Translations under genes and position numbers: made by a program | Part shown: piece after piece, positions 9,195 through 16,825 of the stretch | How positions within the stretch are numbered: the stretch's first letter is position 1 | Layout of the letters: every line of letters begins with the position of its first letter | Notes under the pieces: model-generated | The model's database searches: none | Told to the model about the DNA's origin: nothing | What the model saw: the letters and a program-made list of their open reading frames with translations, nothing else | From: an uncultured Oscillospiraceae bacterium | Lineage (GTDB): Bacteria > Bacillota > Clostridia > Oscillospirales > Oscillospiraceae | Reading direction: 5' to 3' | NCBI GenBank assembly: GCA_934623575.1 | Contig: CAKTVL010000005.1 | Location: 1-64,000 of the forward strand | DNA: 64,000 nt

Positions 9195-9854
9195 GTGAGC
9201 AACTACGCCAGTCTTGAGCGATACATTCCCTTGGTGGAATTCATGGGGAAGATCTGCGGGAAGAATTATGAGATCATCCTCCACGACGTTTCCACGCCGG
9301 AGCGCTCGGTGATTGCCGCCTGCAACGAGCATCTCAGCGGCCGCCGCGTGGGTGACCCCATGACGGAGTTGGCCAAGGAACTGCTGCGAACCGGAGCCTA
9401 TAAGGAGCACGACTATGTGGCCAACTATGAGGGCCGTACCCGGGGAGGCAAGCGTTTCGTCTCTTCCACCTATTTCATTAAGGAAAAGGGTCAGTTGGTG
9501 GGGCTCATCTGCGTGAACCACGATGTGGAGGATATTTTGGTGCTCTCGGAGCATCTCTCCAACCTGCTCCATTCCTTTTCTCTTCCGCAAGAGGAGGAGA
9601 GCTCCGCCTATACCGAAAACCTGGACGATTCCATCCCGGAGCTGTCCAGCAATCTGATCCACTCCACCATCCTCGGCTATGGTATTCCCTCCAGTGCCAT
9701 GCATACCGCCGACAAGCTGGAGATACTCCGCTCTCTGGAAGCGCAGGGGGTATTCCAGACCAAGGGCTCCGTCGGGCAGGTCGCCAGGGAGCTGCACATC
9801 TCCGAACCCACGGTCTACCGCTATCTGCGGCGTATCCGCAGCGAAATGGCATGA
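9195..9854 (+). CDS. YheO/DauR-like PAS and HTH transcriptional regulator
   Basis: A 219-residue regulator with an N-terminal YheO-type PAS domain (about residues 8-120: FMGKICGKNYEIILHDVS, SSTYFIKEKGQLVGLICVNHD) and a C-terminal helix-turn-helix (about 165-219: VGQVARELHISEPTVYRYLRRI). DauR, a known member, represses D-arginine catabolism; others sense small amino-acid-like ligands. The start is GTG at 9195 with a weak AGGGA site. Divergent from the NhaC/PatB operon and upstream of the D-aminopeptidase and asparaginase genes, it is the obvious local regulator of amino-acid use. Confidence 0.87.
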   Translation: MSNYASLERYIPLVEFMGKICGKNYEIILHDVSTPERSVIAACNEHLSGRRVGDPMTELAKELLRTGAYKEHDYVANYEGRTRGGKRFVSSTYFIKEKGQLVGLICVNHDVEDILVLSEHLSNLLHSFSLPQEEESSAYTENLDDSIPELSSNLIHSTILGYGIPSSAMHTADKLEILRSLEAQGVFQTKGSVGQVARELHISEPTVYRYLRRIRSEMA

Positions 9855-10039
9855 CCTTCCGCCGCGGTGCTTTACCCGCAAGCGGGACGCTCTGACGTCT
9901 CGACGTGTAAAGCGACCGGCCAAGCACATCCAATTTAACAGCAGCTATTGGCGGATCCCAGACATTTTGCCCAATACTTCCCGACCCCCATGTCTCTGCA
10001 TTTATTATGATTACGCTTCTGATAAAGGAGGGCTCAAGC

Positions 10040-10840
10040 ATGAAATTTTACATTCTTTGTGACATTGAAGGGGTGGCGTCTTTGGCCTGATGGGGCGAGG
10101 CTCGTTCGGCTAACGCCTGCTATGCGCCTATGGCGCGGGAAATGGCGTTAGAGGCCGCCGCCGCGGCCCGCGGCCTTTTCTCCGGCGGAGCCGATGAGGT
10201 CGTCATAGAGGATATGCACGGAGATGGCTGCAACATCGACTGCGCCCTGCTCCCCAGAGGCGCCCGTCTCCTTCGGGGGATCACCCACGATATTGTGGGC
10301 CTTACCGGTATTTTCGACGAGAGCTATGACGGTGTGCTGATGGTCGGCTTTCACGATGCCGCCTCTGCCCCCGGAAATCCCACGTCCCACACGATGGTAA
10401 GCTCCCGCATTTTCCGCCTTACGGTCAATGGCGCGCTGTGGGGAGAATTCGAGATGTACGCCCATGCCGCCGCTTACCGGGGCGTTCCCACCCTATTCGC
10501 CAGCGGCGACGAGGGGATGTGCGCGGCTGCGGCGCGCACCGTACCCGGCCTGCTGACCGTACCGACCAAATCCGGCCACGGCTACGGCGTTCTGACAAAG
10601 ACCCCGGAGCTTGTCCGCGAAGAGATCGAAGGCATGATGGCCAAGGCTGTGGCGGCGGCAAAAACAGCCACACCTCCGGCGCTTCCCGATCACTTCCACG
10701 TGGAGATCACCTATGTACATCATTATGACGCCTATGGATGCTCCCACTATCCCGGCGCCAGCCTCATCTCTCCCACCACCGTGGCCTTTGATGCCGACGA
10801 TTACGGTGATGTGCTGCGCTTTTTCTACTTTGTGATTTAA
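10040..10840 (+). pseudogene. M55 D-aminopeptidase (DppA type) interrupted by in-frame UGA
   Basis: Starting at the ATG at 10040, which has a strong AAAGGAGGG site, the frame reads a full DppA-like zinc D-aminopeptidase of 266 codons. Metal ligands known from Bacillus DppA are in place: Asp8, Glu10 (CDIEGVAS), His60 (EDMHGDG), His105 (GFHDAAS) and Glu136 (GEFEMY). Codon 17 (10088-10090) is TGA, directly followed by TGGGGCGAG; no other defect is seen. Reinitiation at the ATG at 10130 would lose Asp8 and Glu10 and be inactive. Most likely a young nonsense mutation (CGA to TGA is one transition); readthrough or recoding is possible. The intact enzyme would release D-amino acids, e.g. D-Ala, from peptides. 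Confidence 0.8.
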
Positions 10841-10858
10841 GAAACGGAGGTATATGCT

Positions 10859-11866
10859 ATGGCTGTTATTGCCTATCAATACCGCGGCGAGCTGGTGGAT
10901 CAGGTCCACCGGGGACACATCGCGGTAACGGATCACACAGGCAAGATACTTTGGAAGCTCGGTGATCCGGAGCGTCTTACGTTTGCCCGCTCCTCCGCCA
11001 AGCCCCTTCAGGCGATTCCCGTGGCAGAGAGCGGTGCGCTGGAGCATTATGGCATTACCCCGCAGGAGCTGGCCGTCATCTGCTCCTCCCATAACGGGGA
11101 GCCCTTTCATGTAAAGGCCGTGGAGAGCATTCTGCACAAGGCAGGGCTCTCCCCCGATCAGCTATGCTGTGGGGCAGAATACCCCATGTATGTCCCTGCC
11201 GAGGACGCCTTGAAGATTGCCGGTATTCCCCGGGCGCCCATCTACTGCGACTGCTCCGGAAAGCACGCCGGTATGCTTATTACCGCCCGCCATTTCGGGG
11301 AGTCTTTGGAGAACTATACTGCATTGGAGCACCCTGTTCAGCAGCGTATCCTCTCGGTGTTCGCTGAAATGTGCGGCGTAGAGACCTCCGAAGTCCAGTT
11401 GGCCGTGGACGGCTGCGGCGTTCCGGTCCACGCGCTGTCCCTTTACCGGCTGGCACAGGGCTACGCCCGTATGTCTCTCCCCACGCTTTTCGCCCCCACC
11501 CGGGCCGCTGTCATCCGGCGCATCACGTCCGCCATGACAGCACATCCGGAAATGGTGGCAGGGACCGATCGCATCTGCACGCAGCTGATGGCCGCCTTCG
11601 GCGACCGCATCTTCTGCAAATCGGGTGCCAGCGCATTCTATGCCGTGGGCATCAAAGATAAGGGGATCGGCATTGCCCTCAAAATGGAGGACGGTGCCTC
11701 CTCCATCGTCCCGTATGCCATCCCCTCGGTTCTCACCCAGCTCGGCGTCATCACACCGGAGGAAGCCTGTTCTCTGCCCCGCTATCACGACAAAAGCCTT
11801 TACAACAACCACCATGCCGTTGTGGGCCGCACGGAGCTGGCCTTTCAACTGGAGCCGTTCTGCTAA
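10859..11866 (+). CDS. L-asparaginase II family protein
   Basis: A 335-residue member of the asparaginase II family (the thermolabile Rhizobium etli type, unrelated to the E. coli AnsA/AnsB fold). Visible family motifs are RSSAKPLQAIP near residue 40, CSSHNGEPFH, the CDCSGKHAGML segment with the reactive Ser-Gly-Lys-His, DGCGVPVHALSL, MVAGTDRICT and the KSGASAFYAVGI loop. It would hydrolyse asparagine to aspartate and ammonia. A GGAGGT lies before the ATG and the gap to the D-aminopeptidase gene is 18 bases, so they form one transcript. Length is complete. Confidence 0.87.
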   Translation: MAVIAYQYRGELVDQVHRGHIAVTDHTGKILWKLGDPERLTFARSSAKPLQAIPVAESGALEHYGITPQELAVICSSHNGEPFHVKAVESILHKAGLSPDQLCCGAEYPMYVPAEDALKIAGIPRAPIYCDCSGKHAGMLITARHFGESLENYTALEHPVQQRILSVFAEMCGVETSEVQLAVDGCGVPVHALSLYRLAQGYARMSLPTLFAPTRAAVIRRITSAMTAHPEMVAGTDRICTQLMAAFGDRIFCKSGASAFYAVGIKDKGIGIALKMEDGASSIVPYAIPSVLTQLGVITPEEACSLPRYHDKSLYNNHHAVVGRTELAFQLEPFC

Positions 11867-11920
11867 CGGCAAGGACTGCACGCAAAAACAGAGCGCATCT
11901 GTCCTCTTGCCAGAAAGTAG

Positions 11921-11960
11921 CATAAACAAAGCCACCCGCTTGGCAGGTGGTTTTGTTTAT
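11921..11960. terminator. Bidirectional terminator after the asparaginase gene
   Basis: CATAAACAAAGCCACC pairs with GGTGGTTTTGTTTATG over 16 positions (one G-T pair) around a nine-base loop, with U-rich flanks on both strands. Confidence 0.75.
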
Positions 11961-12098
11961 GCCGGCATGGCACTCCGGATAAAGCGTTTTCCCGATTTCC
12001 GGGCATAGGTCGAATGGTATGCTCTTGCGAAGGCGCACAGCTTCGCGGTCATACTCTCATGTGATTCGATCATTGTTATACCTTATATAAATACAAAA

Positions 12099-12142
12099 AT
12101 CCCGTCTGTTCAAAGAATGTGACTTCTTGAAACAGGCGGGAT
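12099..12142. repeat. Inverted repeat in integrase debris
   Basis: ATCCCGTCTGTT (12099-12110) pairs with AACAGGCGGGAT (12131-12142). No gene is attached on either side; it may be a decayed terminator or an element end. Confidence 0.4.
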
Positions 12143-12263
12143 GTATGATTTCTGCAACTTATCGGACTGCTGTGCGCAGCACGACAAGCGGTGACACCGC
12201 AGATGCTTCCGCCCGGCGAGAGACGGGCGAATGATACGCGAAGACCGAGATAATTCTTTGTAA

Positions 12264-12573
12264 GCTGATCAATGGGCGTTGGCAAAGCCTTACAACCCCA
12301 ACAACTGGGCAAACCGCGTATTCCGCCCCTTCATGCAGCGGCTTCATCGGGAGCATCCCCGACATACCAGAGCTTTCACCCCACGAACTGCGTCATACCA
12401 GAGCCACTCTTTGGATCGCACAAGGCATTGATCCCTACATGGTAGCACGACTGCTGAGACACAGCGGCCTGAAGATGCTCACCAGGATGTATGACCACAC
12501 CAGCACTGAGACACTTCGCAAAGCGCTCTTGGGAGCCAGACCTGCCGCAGAATCAAAAAAGGGAGAGTTATGA
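12264..12573 (+). pseudogene. Tyrosine integrase C-terminal remnant
   Basis: The frame NPNNWANRVFRPFMQRLHREHP continues, after one extra C in a run of four near 12356, as DIPELSPHELRHTRATLW and then RLLRHSGLKMLTRMYDHTSTE before TGA at 12571-12573. The HELRH, HSG and tyrosine motifs are those of phage-type integrases. The N-terminal two thirds are missing and a stop lies at 12261-12263, so it is a dead fragment. Confidence 0.75.
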
Positions 12574-12660
12574 AAGGCAACTCAATAAGGGATTTATAAT
12601 CCTGTAAAATATCGGCATAGTCGTAACCCTCGGCTATGCCGTTTTTAAGTTACTTGGAAT

Positions 12661-13045
12661 ATGTATTTCCTCAACGAAGTTGAAGATAACTTTTATCTTC
12701 TTGGTATTCCTATGTTTGCTGAAAATAGAGACGATTCACAACAATCCAATGACGAACTTTTAAAGCTATTTTTATCGGCTAAGCAAGCAGAAGGCTGCTC
12801 AGAAAGATCATTGAAATATTACAGAACTACTCTATGCTAAGATGATTGTAAAAATAGATAAATCTGTAAGACAAGTTGAAACTAATGATATCAGAGCGTA
12901 CATTTCGGATTACGAAAATGAAAGTAATGCCGGAAAAGTGACACTTGATAATATCAGAAGAATCATTTCAAGCTTTTTTGCATGGCTTGAGGATGAGAAT
13001 TATATTGTGAAAAGTCCTGCAAGAAGAATCCATAAGATAAGAGTT
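12661..13045 (+). pseudogene. XerC-like integrase N-terminal (core-binding) remnant
   Basis: AT-rich DNA, unlike its surroundings, encodes ELLKLFLSAKQAEGCSERSLKYYRTTL, then after a frame change near 12838 MIVKIDKSVRQVETNDIRAYISDYENE and IRRIISSFFAWLEDENYIVKSPARRIHKI. This is the SAM-like core-binding domain of tyrosine recombinases of the XerC/XerD type. The catalytic domain is absent; unrelated sequence begins at about 13046. The composition suggests a low-GC clostridial donor. Confidence 0.75.
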
Positions 13046-13246
13046 AGTATCCAGACGAACAGCCTGCATGGCGGCATGGCCTTCAGCATTGCAGATGGTG
13101 CGCTGCCGGATGGTCTGATGCTCAAGTCCAACGGCCAAATTTACGGTATCCCGACAAAGACAGGCGAATTTGAGTTTACCGTTAAGGCCGTGTACAACAA
13201 AAATGAAAAGGCCGCCTGTAGACCGCTCTTTTGTGGATGCGCTTGA
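13046..13246 (+). pseudogene. Fragment of an Ig-like (He_PIG type) surface domain
   Basis: In frame with the integrase piece before it, residues FSIADGALPDGLMLKSNGQI and IYGIPTKTGEFEFTVKAVY match the putative-Ig (He_PIG) pattern GslPdGLtL...GtPtktGtytFtv found in tandem in bacterial surface proteins. Only one domain remains and the frame then runs into non-family residues and stops at 13246. A recombination join, not a natural gene. Confidence 0.55.
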
Positions 13247-13630
13247 GAAAACTGTGCGCCTCATGGCGAGTGTGTGTCCTGACATCGCTGCTGAAGGTCG
13301 GTTTTTTCCGATGATTTTTCTTTGTCAGGCTGTGCAATATGTCGGCACTCGTACCCCGCACTTCCGCCAGAGTTTCTCTGCCTCGGCGGGAAATCCATCA
13401 TACAGGTCATCAGAATTGCAAGCTCACAGGATAGCTTTCCCGTTATGGGTTTTTGCGTTTACCCCCGGTTTTCCAACAATCTTTCCAACAAATGCCCTAA
13501 ATCCACGCAAAACACCCCGGTATGTAATAAAACGCACTAAAACAAGGAGAATCTCCAATCCCTTGTAACACAAGAGATTGGAGGGGGTTATTCGGTATGA
13601 ATGGACACGCCGCAAAAGCGTCCACGGCTT
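13247..13630. other. Gene-free stretch
   Basis: No supported reading frame. It holds an imperfect hairpin (TCTCCAATC around 13552 with GATTGGAG around 13575) just before the tRNA-Gly scar. Confidence 0.35.
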
Positions 13631-13635
13631 TTTGG

Positions 13636-13676
13636 TAAGGATGAGGTCGGCGGTTCGAATCCGCCCAGCCGCTCCA
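13636..13676 (+). pseudogene. 3' half of a tRNA-Gly gene (att scar)
   Basis: A T arm GGCGG-TTCGAAT-CCGCC, acceptor strand CAGCCGC, discriminator T and encoded CCA are intact; U73 points to tRNA-Gly. The upstream half (CACGGCTTTTTGG...) cannot form a proper anticodon arm and no acceptor 5' strand is present. A shorter second copy of the same 3' end follows about 100 bases later, as expected for repeated integration or excision at this site. Confidence 0.6.
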
Positions 13677-13756
13677 AGACAAAACCGCCTTTTGGGCGAT
13701 TTTTTGTTTTGGCAAGCTGTGCCGCGGAGTCGAAATTTATCCCCCCCTTGCGGGGG

Positions 13757-13777
13757 ATAATCCGCCCAGCAGCTCCA
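13757..13777 (+). repeat. Second partial copy of the tRNA-Gly 3' end
   Basis: ATAATCCGCCCAGCAGCTCCA repeats the end of the scar at 13655-13676 with a few differences (GAATCCGCCCAGCCGCTCCA there). Likely an att core duplicate. Confidence 0.5.
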
Positions 13778-13812
13778 AAAAGTCCTGTTTTCTCTCGAAA
13801 ACAGGACTTTTT
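13777..13812. terminator. Strong hairpin terminator
   Basis: AAAAAGTCCTGTTTTC and its exact complement flank a TCTC loop, ending in a T run on the plus strand and in A-rich (T run on minus) sequence on the other side. Confidence 0.75.
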
Positions 13813-13930
13813 TCTTTGCTTTTTCGGCCGCTAAAATGCACAGAGATCGGCAGGCAGAAACGCTATAGAATGCTCGTTTATTTCGTTATTATCACCAAAG
13901 ATGCGCCCGCTTTTTGATAGATATTATTTA

Positions 13931-13990
13931 TTGCGGGGCGCTTGTATCCGTGCTATACTAAGAGAAAAAAGTTTTAGGAAAATGTTTTCG
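13931..13990 (+). promoter_or_regulatory. Promoter and candidate operator of the nucleoside operon
   Basis: TTGCGG (13931-13936), 17-base spacer, TATACT (13954-13959). Downstream, GGAAAATGTTTTCG at 13977-13990 is a near-perfect palindrome of the kind LacI-family proteins bind, placed between the transcription start and the ribosome site of the LacI-kinase fusion. Autoregulation is inferred. Confidence 0.55.
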
Positions 13991-14003
13991 CCGGAGGGTG
14001 CAC

Positions 14004-15878
14004 ATGACCATACACGAGCTTGCGCAGTTGGCGGGCGTCTCGATCTCGACGGTCTCTAAGGTGATGAACAACCGGGATGCCGGGATCAGCGCAGAAACGA
14101 AGCAGAAGATCCAGCGTTTGGCAAAGCAATATAACTATGTACCCTACGGCACAAAGGTCAACAGCGGACCATCGCACCTGGTGGGCATATTGATGGGCCA
14201 GGACACAAATTACGCGCTGCTGACAGGCATTCTGCAGCAGGTCCGCAGCCGGGGCTACAGTGCCATCGTCTGCAACTGCGCCGCAGCGGACGAGGAGCTC
14301 CAGAACTACGAGGTACTGCTGTCACATCATGTTGACGGCCTGATCTGGAGCCGCGGCAGTGACTCCGCAGCAAGAGAGCGGCTGCTCTCTGACTGCAGCA
14401 TACCCTATGTTCTGCTGGACGAGGAATTGCCGGAGGAGCAGGGGTGCTTCTTCTCTTACCGTCAGCTGGCCTATGAAGCGGCGCAGAAGCTGGCGGAGGC
14501 CGGTCACCGCAAGATCGCCTGTGTGTTTGGGCAGACAGACGCCGTCAGCGAGCGCATCTGCGATGGTGTCAGGAAGTGCCTGCAGGCGTATGGCACGCAG
14601 GTGGGCGACGACAGCTTCGTGCCGGCAGCTCGCTGCGACGCGGCCTGGCTGCAAAGCCACACGGCGGTGATCTGCGCGGATCACCCATCCACCAGCGCCG
14701 TCGCAGAGCTGGCGCACGGGATCGGTCTGAGAATACCGCAGGACCTGTCCATGATCACACTGTGCCAAGAACCGTGGAAGATCGACGGCGCGCCCATCAC
14801 GCAGCTGAAAAAGCCCTATGAGGCGTTTGGCATCTACGCAGCGGACAGCATCGTGGATCGGATAGAGGGAAGGCCGCATACGGCGCCATTTCACGCCCCG
14901 GCCCTGTTCGATGCGTCAGAGAGCATCCTGCCTCCGAAGCACGAGCGAAAGCAGATCGTGGTGGTGGGCGCGGCAAATATCGACACGCTGATCTCCGTAG
15001 ACCACCCTCTGGAGGTGGGCAAGACCATCGGCATCCGGCACCGGGCGATCATGCCCGGCGGGAAGGGCCTCAACCAAGCCATCGGAGTGGCCCGCCTGGG
15101 CGCCGCCGTCCGGCTGGTGGCCTCACTGGGCCGGGATTACGACGGCCACAGGATATTGGATTACCTCCACGAAAACCGGATAAGCACCGACGCCTGCCTG
15201 CTGCACGACAACACGCCCACCGGGCATGCGTATGTCTATATCCAAAAGGATGCCGCCTCCAGCATTTCCGTCTACGACGGGGCCAACGGGCTGCTGTGCG
15301 CAGATGATCTGGAGCGGAACCGGCAGCTGTTTGAGGGCGCGTCCTATTGCCTGCTGCAGACGGAGATTGACCAGAGCACCGCTCTTTACGCAGCCAAAAT
15401 AGCCCACGAGCACGGCGTAAGGGTCATCCTCAAGCCCTGCGTGGTGGAGGCGCTTGACCCGGCCTGGAGCGGCCTGGCGGACATTCTTGTGCCCAACAGC
15501 AAGGAAGCGGAGAAGCTGCTCCCGGGCTGCGGGACCCCCGAAGAACAGCTGGTCGAGTTCGCTTCACGAGGCTTCCGGACCGTTATCATCACCCGCGACG
15601 AACAGGGGTGCCTCCTGCTGCACGACGGCGCGCGCTACCGCTTCCCGGCAGCCCGGGTCGCCGCCGTGGATACGACGGGTGCGGCGGACGGCTTTATTGC
15701 GGCGCTGGCCGTCTATCTGGCGCAGGGAGCGTCATTGCTCACGGCGATCCCGTATGCCAACTGTGCGGGGGGGCTGTCCACCACCCGGTACGGCGTACCG
15801 CCGGCGCTTGTAGGCCGCGACGAGCTGGAAATATACTATTCAGAGCATCAGAAAGAGCTCCAAGGTGTTGAACTATGA
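14004..15878 (+). CDS. LacI-type repressor fused to a PfkB (ribokinase-like) kinase
   Basis: A 624-residue two-part protein. Residues 1-50 are a LacI helix-turn-helix (TIHELAQLAGVSISTVSKVM); 55-300 a periplasmic-binding-protein-like sensor (LVGILMGQDTNYALLTGIL, LVHH-type DGLIW, GHRKIACVFG); from about 312 (IVVVGAANIDTLISVDHPLE) to the end a PfkB sugar/nucleoside kinase with PGGKGLNQAIGVARLGA near 350 and the C-terminal signature VDTTGAADGFIAALAVYLA near 555 (usual GAGD is GAAD, catalytic Asp kept). GGAGG at 13993-13997 selects ATG 14004 over GTG 13998. Its TGA overlaps the start of the second PfkB gene. Fusing sensor-repressor to kinase suggests regulation tied to substrate or product (inference). 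Confidence 0.88.
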   Translation: MTIHELAQLAGVSISTVSKVMNNRDAGISAETKQKIQRLAKQYNYVPYGTKVNSGPSHLVGILMGQDTNYALLTGILQQVRSRGYSAIVCNCAAADEELQNYEVLLSHHVDGLIWSRGSDSAARERLLSDCSIPYVLLDEELPEEQGCFFSYRQLAYEAAQKLAEAGHRKIACVFGQTDAVSERICDGVRKCLQAYGTQVGDDSFVPAARCDAAWLQSHTAVICADHPSTSAVAELAHGIGLRIPQDLSMITLCQEPWKIDGAPITQLKKPYEAFGIYAADSIVDRIEGRPHTAPFHAPALFDASESILPPKHERKQIVVVGAANIDTLISVDHPLEVGKTIGIRHRAIMPGGKGLNQAIGVARLGAAVRLVASLGRDYDGHRILDYLHENRISTDACLLHDNTPTGHAYVYIQKDAASSISVYDGANGLLCADDLERNRQLFEGASYCLLQTEIDQSTALYAAKIAHEHGVRVILKPCVVEALDPAWSGLADILVPNSKEAEKLLPGCGTPEEQLVEFASRGFRTVIITRDEQGCLLLHDGARYRFPAARVAAVDTTGAADGFIAALAVYLAQGASLLTAIPYANCAGGLSTTRYGVPPALVGRDELEIYYSEHQKELQGVEL

Positions 15879-16771
15879 AGATACTTGTGCTTGGCTCCAT
15901 GAATATCGACAAGATCTATCACGTCCACGATTTCGTGAAGTCAAAGGAAACGATACATGTGTGCTCCCTGGACACGTCCTTTGGCGGAAAGGGCTTCAAC
16001 CAGGCCATCGCGCTGGCCCGCGCAGGCAGCGCGGCAGCATTTGCCGGCATCATCGGCGCCGATGGTGAGCGCTTTGCGGAATTGCTGGCCTGCGAGGGCA
16101 TCGACACCACACATCTCAAGCGCTCCTCCTCCGCCAACGGCCATACCATCATCCAGGTCAACGACGCGGGCGAGAACTGCATCATGGTAGCCGCCGGCGC
16201 CAACGCGGAGACGGATGAGACGTATATCCGCAGCGTCCTCTCGCAGACCGCGCCGGGCGATTGGGTACTATTGCAGAATGAGATCGCCAACGTGGACTAT
16301 GCCATTGAGCTTTCCCATGCATGCGGCCTGCATATCGCGCTGAACCCGTCCCCCTTCGAGGAAAAGCTCACCCACTACGCGCTGGACAAGGTCCAGCTGC
16401 TGCTGGTGAACGAGATCGAGGGCGCAGGTCTGACCGCTACCGACGACCCCACCCGGATGCTCCGCGCCTTGCGGCAGCGATACCCGCAGGCCGGCGTCCT
16501 GCTCACCTTAGGCGAGCGCGGCGCCCTGTTTGCGGATACATCCGGCGCGGAATACCGCACGGACAGCGTGCCGTGCACCGTGTGCGATACCACGGCTGCC
16601 GGCGACACTTTCACCGGCTATTTCCTGACGGAATACCTGCGGAGCGGAGATGCGGCGGCAGCGCTGGCCATCGCGGCCACGGCCAGCTCGATCGCCGTAT
16701 CGCGCCCCGGTGCGGCCGCGTCGATCCCCGTCCGGTCGGAGGTGCTGGCGTGTCTCGATACACGCCGCTGA
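15875..16771 (+). CDS. PfkB family carbohydrate kinase, ribokinase-like
   Basis: A 298-residue kinase of the ribokinase group, about normal length. ILVLGSMNIDKIYHVHDFV opens the fold, SFGGKGFNQAIALARAG (about residues 35-51) binds sugar, and DTTAAGDTFTGYFLTEYL (from about 237) carries the anion hole and catalytic Asp. It would phosphorylate the sugar released from a nucleoside, most simply ribose to ribose-5-phosphate. The ATG overlaps the stop of the LacI-PfkB fusion (ATGA), so the two kinases are made together. Substrate not proven. Confidence 0.87.
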   Translation: MKILVLGSMNIDKIYHVHDFVKSKETIHVCSLDTSFGGKGFNQAIALARAGSAAAFAGIIGADGERFAELLACEGIDTTHLKRSSSANGHTIIQVNDAGENCIMVAAGANAETDETYIRSVLSQTAPGDWVLLQNEIANVDYAIELSHACGLHIALNPSPFEEKLTHYALDKVQLLLVNEIEGAGLTATDDPTRMLRALRQRYPQAGVLLTLGERGALFADTSGAEYRTDSVPCTVCDTTAAGDTFTGYFLTEYLRSGDAAAALAIAATASSIAVSRPGAAASIPVRSEVLACLDTRR

Positions 16772-16825
16772 AGGAGACTAATTTTGCAGATCGCAGATTA
16801 GATAAAACACAAAAGGAGAAAGAAC

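Noticed and set aside
10088-10130. Selenocysteine at the UGA of the D-aminopeptidase
   Set aside because: M55 enzymes have no selenoprotein tradition, the site is not catalytic, and only a weak stem follows. A nonsense change is simpler; kept only as a check.
13590-13680. A complete tRNA gene
   Set aside because: Only the T arm and the 3' acceptor strand are present; no 5' acceptor or D arm.
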